A DNA stretch of 6,280 bases from Myxococcota bacterium (lineage in GTDB: Bacteria; Myxococcota; Polyangia; GCA-2747355; JAKLHH01). Made by a program: the position numbers and the translations under genes. The notes beneath the pieces were generated by a model, which was given only the letters and a program-made list of their open reading frames with translations, was not told where the DNA came from and did no database searches. This document shows, piece by piece, positions 1-6,041 of this stretch (position 1 is the first letter of the stretch; each line of letters opens with the position of its first letter). The stretch is taken from positions 1 through 6,280 of the forward strand of contig JAKLHH010000473.1 in the NCBI GenBank assembly GCA_022710245.1, in the 5' to 3' direction.

Positions 1-1
1 G

Positions 2-1444
2 CGCTTCTCCTTCGACCTCGGCCGCGACGATGAGGCGATCGAGCAGGCGATGATCCAGGCCCTGCGTGGCGACGTCCGGCTGGCTCAGGCGCTCGCCAAC
101 CGCCCGGGCAGCGGCGTGGTCCAGCTCCTCGACCTGACCCGCGACTCGCGCAGCGTCTCCACCTACCTCGGGGCGTACTTCCTCAGCATGCGCTTCTTCC
201 GCCAGCAGCTGGCCCGCTCGGGCTCCATCGTCATCACCAGCGGCCCCGACAGCCAGCAGCTCCTCTTCGACGAGCTCGACAAGGAGAGCGGGCTCTTCTT
301 CACCACCCGCGGCTTCAAGCGGCGCGGGCTGGCCTCGCTGCGGAGCACCGCGGGCCGGCTCGTCGACGCGGACCTCAACCTCGGGCTCCAGCTGCGCGAG
401 AACGACAGCTACACCGAGCGGGATCAGATCCTCGATCACGTCGACCCGCTCCTCCTCGCCTTCCTCGGCAAGGAGCGGCTCTCGACGCAGGTCGCGCCGA
501 TCACTGACGCGCTCGAGCGCTACATGGAGAAGCGCTGCCCACGGCCGGTGAACACGGGCAACGGCAAGGGCGCAGGGGGCGCGAACGCCGCCGCCGACGC
601 CGCCTACCGCACCTGCCTGGAGAACGCCGCCAAGGATCCGGCGGTGCTCTCGGGCCGGGCGAAGGCCGAGGTGGCCCTCCAGGCGCTGGTCGACGAGGGC
701 GTCCGCGACGGGCTCGACCCGGCCTTCGACTCCGGCGCGAAGGTGGTCCGCGAGCTGCTCAAGCTGAAGCTCGCCGTGCAGTCGAGCTCGCAGTTCCCCG
801 CGCTCTGGACCGGTCCCAAGGCCGCGATGACGGTGGACGTCAAGCTGAGCGGCGCGGCGCTCGCCTCGCTCCTCGCCACCGCGGAGGGCGCGAAGCGCTT
901 CACCGCCGCGCTGCAGGACACGCTCGCCGTGATGCACGTCGATCGCCGCGCCGAGCCCGACGAGCAGGCCGAGGACCTGCAGGAGCGGCTCTCCGACGTC
1001 GGCGGCGAGGTGAAGAAGGCCGCCGGGCTCCTCGCCACCCGTGCGCTCGCCTTCGCGCGGCTGCAGAAGGTGGCGGCGGCGAGCTACCAGAGCGAGGCCA
1101 TGGGCCAGACCACGCTCGGCCAGCAGGCGCACCTCGCGGTCCTCGACGGCAAGGGCGCCGTCACGCTGACCAGCGTGGCCGAGCGGCAGATCGCCGAGGT
1201 GGTCGCGCTCGTCGACGAGCTCCGCAGCAAGCTCGACCTCGACCTGCCGAGCGAGGCCCAGGCGATCGGCTACGCGCTCCTCGCGGCCACGGATCCGTCG
1301 CAGCTCGAGCTCCTCATCAACCTCGACTTCAAGAAGGACGACTACAGCGACTTCCCCGACACGCGCCTCCACGGGCGTGGCAGCGGCGTCAAGCTGATCG
1401 ACGCCGGGCAGTACGACGTCGACGCGCTGATCGGCAGCAACTGA
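2..1444 (+). CDS. Hypothetical protein, C-terminal part (left edge)
   Basis: I do not recognise this family. The frame is open to the left edge: 16 sense codons precede the first ATG at position 50, and no convincing Shine-Dalgarno lies before that ATG. The gene therefore most likely starts outside the window, and 480 residues are visible up to the TGA at 1442-1444. The visible part is mostly predicted helix, rich in Ala, Leu, Asp and Arg, with no membrane segment. Counting from M50 as residue 1, a Gly/Ala/Asn-rich low-complexity stretch (about 168-184) is bracketed by the only two cysteines, C163 and C189, which could pair if the protein is exported. Segments near 300-345 and 376-397 look like amphipathic or coiled-coil helices. 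Codon use (strong G/C in third positions) matches its neighbours. It converges on the lipoprotein gene that follows, with a 58-bp gap, so the two are not co-transcribed. Coding status is confident; function is unknown. Confidence 0.85.
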   Translation, partial: RFSFDLGRDDEAIEQAMIQALRGDVRLAQALANRPGSGVVQLLDLTRDSRSVSTYLGAYFLSMRFFRQQLARSGSIVITSGPDSQQLLFDELDKESGLFFTTRGFKRRGLASLRSTAGRLVDADLNLGLQLRENDSYTERDQILDHVDPLLLAFLGKERLSTQVAPITDALERYMEKRCPRPVNTGNGKGAGGANAAADAAYRTCLENAAKDPAVLSGRAKAEVALQALVDEGVRDGLDPAFDSGAKVVRELLKLKLAVQSSSQFPALWTGPKAAMTVDVKLSGAALASLLATAEGAKRFTAALQDTLAVMHVDRRAEPDEQAEDLQERLSDVGGEVKKAAGLLATRALAFARLQKVAAASYQSEAMGQTTLGQQAHLAVLDGKGAVTLTSVAERQIAEVVALVDELRSKLDLDLPSEAQAIGYALLAATDPSQLELLINLDFKKDDYSDFPDTRLHGRGSGVKLIDAGQYDVDALIGSN

Positions 1445-1470
1445 TCCGGCCGCTCCCGCTCCACGCCCCG

Positions 1471-1520
1471 CAGTCGACCCCCCAGTCGAGCCCGCCCCAC
1501 GCTTACCAGTCGAGCCCCAC
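1471..1520. repeat. Short CAGTCGA repeat at the convergent gene ends
   Basis: The heptamer CAGTCGA occurs at 1471-1477, 1483-1489 and 1507-1513. Successive starts are 12 and 24 bp apart, so all lie on a 12-bp register, and each copy is followed by C-rich sequence. The last copy is inside the 3' end of the minus-strand lipoprotein gene, where it encodes the final LDW residues; the other two are in the 58-bp gap. It may be a small slippage-derived tandem duplication of the gene tail. I see no clear intrinsic terminator with a T-run in the gap. Confidence 0.4.
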
Positions 1521-2909
1521 CGAGGCCATCGGCACGCCGAGCGGCAGCGAGCTGTAGAACGACGAGACCCCCGGGCACAGCGGCGCCAGGAAGGTGAGAT
1601 CCAGGTAGACGCCGCGCCCGAGGACACGCACGCCGTAGAGGAGGAGCCACACCTTGCCGACGTCCTCGAAGTCGCCGAGCGGCACGTGGACCTCGAGGTT
1701 GAGCCGCACGCGGCGGCTGACCCGCCAGGAGAGGCCGAGGTCGGGGATGGCGAACCAGCGGTCGACGAAGTAGACGCGGCTCAGCTTGGTCAGCTTCTTC
1801 GTCACCGGGTCGTAGTCCTGCCTGTACTCGCGCTCGCCGTGACGCACCCCGTACACGGGCAGCCCCGCGTTGAGCAGCACCGGCCCCGCCTGGTAGCTGA
1901 GGTAGACGCCGCCGCCGTACGCCGCGAAGCGCGTGGTGAAGAGCCCGGCCAGCAGCTCCGGCTCCAGGTAGGGCCAGAAGATGCCGCCGCTCAGGTGCAC
2001 GCCGAACGCGAGGTTGGGGCTCAGCGGATGGACGTAGCGGAGCTGCGGGAACACCCCGACCCAGAGCACGGGCAGGGTGGCCTGCACCCCCAGCTGCCAG
2101 CGCTCGGAGAGGCGCGCGTCGAGCTGGTGAAAGAGGATGTCCGAGATGCCCCAGCCGAGGTTCGCCTGCGGGCGCGGCCGCGCCACGGGAGAGAGGATCA
2201 GGCGGAACGCCGTGTCCTCGTCGCCGATCTCCTCGGGCCGCTTGAAGCCGCGCTTGCGCGCCACGCGCCGGGTGACGGGCCCGCTGACGTGGATGCGCTC
2301 CGGCGTGAACTGCGCCTGCTCCTGCCGCGCGTCGAGCGGGAAGAGCGTGCGCGCGTCCGGCCAGCTCTCGCTGCCCGCGCCGGGCTCGCGCGGGAGCGCC
2401 GCCTCCACCTGCGCCTCGCCAGGCAGCCGGAAGAGGCTGGTGCCGTCGCAGCTCCCCGAGCCAGCGACGCCGCTCTCGTGCTCGAGCCGCCAGAGCGCCC
2501 GCTCCGCGCCCGGAGCGCAGCGCCTGAGCCGCGCCTGCACGGCGGCCCGCAGGCGATCGAGCCAGACCTGGAGCTTCGCGGCGCCGGCGACGGTGGCGGC
2601 GCGGTAGGGCTTCGGGCGCGAGCAGACCCAGAGGTGGTGCCAGCGCTCGCCGAGGATCAGGTGATAGAAGACCACCGCCTGCTTGCGGTGGTCGGCGCAG
2701 CGCTGCTCGCGCAGCTCCTCGATCGCGGCCTCGCCGCGGCCGCTCTCGCGGTCGACGACGGCGTCGACGAGGAACCGGTAGGGCAGCCCATGGGTGCTGG
2801 GCCTCGTCGCGCGTGATCTCGCCCCCTCCGACGAGGGGTCGGCGGGCGGCGGGGGCTGACAGGCGGCGAGCAGGAGCAGCAGGAGGAGCGGGGGGGCGCC
2901 GCGGTGCAC
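1503..2909 (-). CDS. Lipoprotein with C-terminal beta-barrel-like domain
   Basis: 468 residues, not a family I can name. A short n-region (MHRG) and a run of leucines lead to the lipobox LAAC with acylated C17, so signal peptidase II processing and envelope anchoring are expected. A Pro-rich tether (18-30) follows, then a helical region (about 40-145) with C71, C96, C131 and C154. Residues 160-245 look linker-like and charged. From about 246 to the end the protein alternates hydrophobic and polar residues in strand-like blocks rich in Gly, Tyr and Trp, including GWGISD at 252-257, and ends in an aromatic residue, W468. This resembles an outer-membrane beta barrel. The start is GTG at 2907-2909; an in-frame TAG at 2919-2921 rules out a longer form. 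No good Shine-Dalgarno is visible. The TAA is at 1503-1505. The palindromic element ends 9 bp upstream, so promoter or leader signals probably lie in or beyond it. The lipoprotein call is firm; the barrel is inferred from composition. Confidence 0.85.
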   Translation of the reverse strand: MHRGAPPLLLLLLLAACQPPPPADPSSEGARSRATRPSTHGLPYRFLVDAVVDRESGRGEAAIEELREQRCADHRKQAVVFYHLILGERWHHLWVCSRPKPYRAATVAGAAKLQVWLDRLRAAVQARLRRCAPGAERALWRLEHESGVAGSGSCDGTSLFRLPGEAQVEAALPREPGAGSESWPDARTLFPLDARQEQAQFTPERIHVSGPVTRRVARKRGFKRPEEIGDEDTAFRLILSPVARPRPQANLGWGISDILFHQLDARLSERWQLGVQATLPVLWVGVFPQLRYVHPLSPNLAFGVHLSGGIFWPYLEPELLAGLFTTRFAAYGGGVYLSYQAGPVLLNAGLPVYGVRHGEREYRQDYDPVTKKLTKLSRVYFVDRWFAIPDLGLSWRVSRRVRLNLEVHVPLGDFEDVGKVWLLLYGVRVLGRGVYLDLTFLAPLCPGVSSFYSSLPLGVPMASVGLDW

Positions 2910-2918
2910 GCGACTACT

Positions 2919-3082
2919 CTAGCCCCAAGACAAGCGCATGTCGCCTACTGCGGAGGGCGATACCGTCGGCGATACGGCGTCGGGCCTTCTCGAAGTACCA
3001 GAAGTACGACTTCGTCGGCCCTCCTTGCCTCGCCTCGGTCTCGCCCTCCTCGCTACGGCTCATGCGCTTGTCTTGGGTCTAG
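2919..3082. mobile_element. Palindromic MITE-like element with CTAG borders
   Basis: The ends are inverted repeats: 2919-2940 and 3061-3082 pair at 21 of 22 positions, sharing a perfect 17-bp core (CCCAAGACAAGCGCATG, 2924-2940). The symmetry continues inward: 2952-2960 (GGAGGGCGA) pairs with 3041-3049, 2962-2965 with 3036-3039, 2982-2986 with 3017-3021, and 2991-2996 (CGAAGT) with 3009-3014. The whole element can fold into one long imperfect hairpin centred near 3001. Both edges read CTAG. IS630-family transposons are known to insert at TA within CTAG and to duplicate the TA, so TA at 2920-2921 and 3080-3081 may be the target duplication around a 158-bp element. No transposase gene is present, so it would have to be moved in trans. 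It could instead be a structured RNA or another palindromic repeat family; copy number elsewhere in the genome would decide. Confidence 0.6.
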
Positions 3083-3147
3083 CCGACGAGGGGGGCCGCA
3101 GTCGATCTCGCCGGTGAAGGCCACCCGTTGATCGGCGCCCCCGTCGG
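3083..3147 (-). terminator. Stem-loop just after the Cys-rich lipoprotein stop
   Basis: CCGACG at 3083-3088 and GGGG at 3090-3093 pair with CCCC at 3138-3141 and CGTCGG at 3142-3147. This gives a 10-bp stem with one bulged A (3089). Inside the loop, GGTG and CACC around 3114-3125 can form a smaller stem. The structure abuts the TGA at 3148-3150 of the minus-strand gene, as expected for a terminator or a 3'-end stabilising structure. No T-run follows on the minus strand, so it is not a classic intrinsic terminator. The palindromic element begins immediately beyond it. Confidence 0.4.
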
Positions 3148-3942
3148 TCAGCAGCCAGTGCTCTGGCAGGCGTTGTAGTCCGCGGCGCACTTGCCGAGCA
3201 GGCAGGTGCGGCACCACGAGTTGTAGCCGGTCAGGCAGTCGACGTTGCACTTGCTGAACTTGCAGGCCTCGAGCTTGTCGAAGACGACCTTCGAGGTCTT
3301 GCACGCCTTGTCCCGGCAGTCGTCGACGCAGCCCTGGTACATGCAGCCCTCGCTGCAGGTGATGACCTGGTAGCAGGTGTCGCCGCTCTCGGGCGGCGGC
3401 TTCGTCGTGCCGGAGTCCACGCCAGGGGTGGGCTGGGGCTTGCTCCCGCCGTCGGCCTTGGGCGCCGGCGGCGGCGGGCACATGACGGTGGTCCCGCAGC
3501 TGTTCGCGTCGCAGGCCTTCACCTGGGCGGCGCAGGCCTGCTTCGAGCAGGCCTCGCAGTCCGGGGTGAAGCCGCCCATGCACTTGAAGAGGCAGCTCGC
3601 CATCACGCAGTCGGTCACCGCGGTGAAGGCGGCGGCGGCCGAGGCGCAGCCCTTCTTCTTGCACGCCTCCATGCAGTCCATGCTGATCCCGCACTGGCTC
3701 GAGCAGGCGCTCACGTCCGAGCAGCTCAGCCCCGACGCCTTGGTGATCTGGCAGTCGGCCGACGGCGCGGCCCCGCCATCGGAGGGCGTGCCCGGGTTGC
3801 TTGGGTTCGTCGGCTTCGTCGGGCTGGTCGGATCGTCGGCCTTGCCGGGCGCGTTCGGATCGTCGGGGAACGGTGGATCCGTGCAGGCGGCCATCGAAGC
3901 GAGCAGGGCGACAACGAGCGAGAGCGAGCTCCGCGAGCGCAT
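3148..3942 (-). CDS. Lipoprotein with two 14-cysteine modules
   Basis: 264 residues. A basic n-region (MRSRSS) and hydrophobic core lead to C20 in SMAAC, a plausible lipobox with Met at -3. A Pro/Thr/Asn/Asp-rich tether spans about 21-60. Two cysteine modules follow, joined by a Pro/Lys/Gly linker (156-188). Module 1 has cysteines at 74, 80, 84, 90, 94, 99, 112, 117, 121, 129, 132, 137, 144 and 149. Module 2 has them at 190, 196, 200, 205, 209, 214, 227, 232, 236, 244, 247, 252, 259 and 264. The spacing agrees in every interval but one, which differs by a residue, so the modules are an internal duplication. C64 and C155 flank module 1. Both counts are even, which fits full disulfide pairing outside the cytoplasm. 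ATG at 3940-3942 is supported by GGAGG at 3947-3951, four bases upstream. Function is unknown; a disulfide-stabilised surface or binding protein is a guess. Confidence 0.88.
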   Translation of the reverse strand: MRSRSSLSLVVALLASMAACTDPPFPDDPNAPGKADDPTSPTKPTNPSNPGTPSDGGAAPSADCQITKASGLSCSDVSACSSQCGISMDCMEACKKKGCASAAAAFTAVTDCVMASCLFKCMGGFTPDCEACSKQACAAQVKACDANSCGTTVMCPPPPAPKADGGSKPQPTPGVDSGTTKPPPESGDTCYQVITCSEGCMYQGCVDDCRDKACKTSKVVFDKLEACKFSKCNVDCLTGYNSWCRTCLLGKCAADYNACQSTGC

Positions 3943-3946
3943 CGGG

Positions 3947-3951
3947 CCTCC
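3947..3951 (-). promoter_or_regulatory. Shine-Dalgarno GGAGG
   Basis: The minus strand reads GGAGG here, four bases before the ATG at 3942. It is a strong ribosome-binding site and fixes the start of the Cys-rich lipoprotein. Confidence 0.75.
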
Positions 3952-3975
3952 GAGAAGGGTCGTGCCCCCGGTGTG

Positions 3976-3991
3976 TGCAAGAGGCGTACCT
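3976..3991 (-). promoter_or_regulatory. Candidate sigma-54 promoter (-24/-12)
   Basis: The minus strand reads AGGTACGCCTCTTGCA. Against the sigma-54 consensus (TGGCACG, four variable bases, TTGCW) it keeps GG and GC exactly ten bases apart, the ACG after the first element and the complete TTGCA. It departs at the first T and at the C after GG. The implied transcription start near 3965 would leave a leader of about 23 bases that still contains the GGAGG site. Sigma-54 promoters need an enhancer-binding activator; I could not identify an upstream activator site. Confidence 0.45.
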
Positions 3992-4142
3992 CCAGAATCT
4001 CCAGCATGACCGAACCCTTGGAGAGGTAGGTGCTGGGGCTACAGTCGCCGCTGCTGGCTGCCGGATCAGGGCGAAGACCGCAAGATCGTTCGGGCAGGAG
4101 GGGCTCCCCGGGTGGGGACTTGGCTCCCGGGCCTGGCCGGGG
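3992..4142. other. Intergenic stretch between the two minus-strand genes
   Basis: Together with the promoter and ribosome-binding site just described, this makes up the 200-bp gap between the large exported protein and the Cys-rich lipoprotein. I see no RNA gene or convincing small coding frame. The part nearest 4142 is GC-rich and holds the hairpins listed separately. Confidence 0.5.
4105..4131 (-). terminator. GC-rich hairpin downstream of the 631-aa gene
   Basis: CCCGGG occurs at 4107-4112 and 4126-4131 and can form a 6-bp stem with a 13-base loop. A competing 5-bp stem with a 4-base loop forms at 4105-4118 (TCCCC with GGGGA). The structure lies 12-38 bases after the TGA at 4143-4145 on the minus strand. 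No T-run follows, so it is only a possible terminator. Confidence 0.25.
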
Positions 4143-6038
4143 TCACTCCCAGCGCAGGCACGTCCCCGGCGCGTCGTCGGTGATGAAGCCGTGGTGACGC
4201 CCCAGCCAGTACGCGATCAGGTAGTCGACGCCGGGGTGCACCGTGGTCAGCGCCCCCTCGCCGACGAGGGTGAAGGGATCGCTCTGCCACATGAAGTCCT
4301 CGTGGAGGCGATCCTTGACGTCGACCGCGACGGTCGTCTTCCCGGGACACCCTGGATCGGCGGGGTACTTGCCGGTCAGGTCCACGGCCAGGTGCACGAT
4401 CGGCGGCGGGCCGAACTGCGCGAGCTGCGCGACGGCGTCCGTGACCTGCGCCGCCGTCGGGCCGTTCTGCAGCGCCGCGTGCATGAAGGTGAAGTAGGGG
4501 TTCTTGTGGTCCTTGATGAACTGCCACATCTTGCCGGCGAAGCCCTGGCGGAAGGTGGCGAGGAGCGCTGGATCGTTCTCGAGCCGGAGCAGGTTGTACA
4601 TCGGCTGATGGCTGATGTTCAGGCCATAGTAGGCCTTCCAGCACCCCGGCGGCCCCGCGTAGGTGTAGCCCCAGCTCTTGGCCACGTCCGTGAAGGACGC
4701 GATGTTCTTCTGGTAGTGATCGACGAAGGTCTGGTTCGCCTGGGTGTAGCCGGGGACGCCGTCGGTGACCTTGATGCAGGCGCGCAGGAACGAGGAGAGC
4801 ATGATCGCGCTCCCGGAGCGCGGCAGCGGCGGGATCAGCGCGCCGATGAAGGGCGTCTGCTTCAACATCACCGAGGGGTCGGGCATGAACTCGCGGAAGC
4901 CGGACTGGGTCGACTCGTCGAGCGCGGTCGGGTCCTCGTCGCTGCCGATCTGCAGGTAGGGCGCGCCGTTCTTGAACTCGCTCGGCACCAGCAGCGCGTA
5001 CTGGACGTCGTACTTGAGCGGCAGCTCGATCCAGGTGCCGCCGACCTTGAAGCGCAGGTTCACCGGGACCTGCTTGCGGTCCTTGATCAGCTCGCTGCAG
5101 AAGGTCACCAGATCGTCGCGGATGAGCTGCCTGTGCGTCGTCGAGCTGAGCGCCTCGTAGGCGAGCGCGTAGCCGAGCACCACGCCCTGGTACTGGTCGC
5201 GGCTCGTCGAGCCGGTGTAGAACCAGTCCTTGCCCTGGACCTTCACCTTGTGGTGCTCGGGGTTGGTCGGGTCGTAGAGCGCGTCGAGGAGCGGATCGAC
5301 GCCGAGCGGAGCCGCCTGCCGCGCCATGTAGCCGGGGTCGCCGGTGATGGCGAAGAGCCCGTGGAGGATCTCGACCAAATGCTCCGCGTTGGCGCGCGCC
5401 TCCGGCGAGCCGGTCACCTGCAGCCGCAGCGCCTCCGCCGCGAGATAGGACCCGGTCCAGATCGCGCCGTCGCGCGTGTGGCCGTAGCCGCCGAGCTTGC
5501 TCAAGGTCTGGTCCGTGAACCAGGCGTTGAAGACCACCCCGGCCGGCAGGTGGTGCGCGCGCAGCCACGCGTCGTGGAGCCGTGCCCGGTCGCGCGTGCC
5601 GGCGCCTGGCGCGACGCTCTTGCCGGCGGCGAGCGAGTAGAGCTTGCACTCCTGCGTCTTGCCGGCGACCTCGCGGCTCGCGCCGAGGAGGCACTCATCG
5701 GTGCAGCTCGAGGCGCAGGCGGTGGCCAGGCAGCGGCTGCCGGGGCCGCAGGCCTCGGTGACCCACTCGAGCCGGCCGCCGACCTCCTTGCACTGCCGCT
5801 GGTGATCGAGGTCGGGGCAGCTCGAGGCGCCGGCCGAGCAGGCGGGCACCGAGTCAGGCGAGAGCAGGTCCGGCAGGGGCGAGAGGTCCTGCCCCGGCGC
5901 GGCCTCGGCGGGCGGCGGGGCCGCGTCGCGGGCGGCGGCCTGCTCGGCCGCCGGAGGTGCGGGCGGCGCGTTGGTGCTGCAGCGAACGAGGACCAGGGCA
6001 CCAGCCACGACGAGGCCGACCACGGGACGACGGCACAC
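4143..6038 (-). CDS. Exported Cys-module protein with large helical enzyme-like domain
   Basis: 631 residues. An n-region with two arginines and a hydrophobic core (5-18) reach C20, but Arg at -1 is poor for a lipobox, so lipidation is uncertain. An Ala/Pro-rich linker (22-65) precedes a nine-cysteine module: C67, C74, C83, C97, C103, C108, C112, C116, C131. Its early C-x6-C-x8-C spacing and a Trp five residues before the fourth cysteine resemble modules I associate with myxobacterial secreted proteins. From about 155 to 615 the chain is mostly helical with recurrent aromatic and acidic motifs: GYGHTRDGAIWTG (184-196), TSRDQYQG (278-285) and GLNISHQPMYN (472-482). These recall (alpha/alpha)6-barrel glycosidases and lyases; D190 and D281 are candidate active-site residues. 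That fold is an inference and no substrate can be named. GTG at 6036-6038 is preceded by AGAGGTGA, and an in-frame TGA six bases before it excludes a longer start. The permease stop is 94 bp upstream, so co-transcription with it is possible. Confidence 0.85.
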   Translation of the reverse strand: MCRRPVVGLVVAGALVLVRCSTNAPPAPPAAEQAAARDAAPPPAEAAPGQDLSPLPDLLSPDSVPACSAGASSCPDLDHQRQCKEVGGRLEWVTEACGPGSRCLATACASSCTDECLLGASREVAGKTQECKLYSLAAGKSVAPGAGTRDRARLHDAWLRAHHLPAGVVFNAWFTDQTLSKLGGYGHTRDGAIWTGSYLAAEALRLQVTGSPEARANAEHLVEILHGLFAITGDPGYMARQAAPLGVDPLLDALYDPTNPEHHKVKVQGKDWFYTGSTSRDQYQGVVLGYALAYEALSSTTHRQLIRDDLVTFCSELIKDRKQVPVNLRFKVGGTWIELPLKYDVQYALLVPSEFKNGAPYLQIGSDEDPTALDESTQSGFREFMPDPSVMLKQTPFIGALIPPLPRSGSAIMLSSFLRACIKVTDGVPGYTQANQTFVDHYQKNIASFTDVAKSWGYTYAGPPGCWKAYYGLNISHQPMYNLLRLENDPALLATFRQGFAGKMWQFIKDHKNPYFTFMHAALQNGPTAAQVTDAVAQLAQFGPPPIVHLAVDLTGKYPADPGCPGKTTVAVDVKDRLHEDFMWQSDPFTLVGEGALTTVHPGVDYLIAYWLGRHHGFITDDAPGTCLRWE

Positions 6039-6041
6039 GGT

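Noticed and set aside
1686..2816. 376-codon plus-strand frame opposite the barrel-like lipoprotein
   Set aside because: It has a highly skewed Arg/Ala/Glu composition and no recognisable motif. The minus strand has a lipobox and strand-like patterning.
2813..3082. 89-codon plus-strand frame ending at the right edge of the palindrome
   Set aside because: It crosses from the antisense of a signal peptide into the palindromic element, has Arg/Gly/Ala-rich low-complexity content and no ribosome-binding site.
2919..3082. CRISPR or tRNA-like structure in the palindromic region
   Set aside because: There is only one inverted pair and no regularly spaced direct repeats, and the fold is one long hairpin with no cloverleaf.
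3053..3694. 213-codon minus-strand frame overlapping the Cys-rich lipoprotein
   Set aside because: It is an alternate-frame shadow that lacks the cysteine regularity and runs through the terminator-like stem into the palindrome.
3377..4009. 210-codon plus-strand frame opposite the Cys-rich lipoprotein
   Set aside because: It is the antisense of a strongly patterned cysteine protein and of its promoter region, with no Shine-Dalgarno or family resemblance.
4066..5694. 542-codon minus-strand frame within the 631-residue gene
   Set aside because: It is a shifted frame of the real gene, rich in Arg, Ala and Pro, with no start signal.
5981..6038. Tat signal in the 631-residue protein because of the RR pair at residues 3-4
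   Set aside because: The residues after the pair (PVVG) do not fit the Tat consensus, which needs a hydrophobic pair such as FL and usually S or T before RR.
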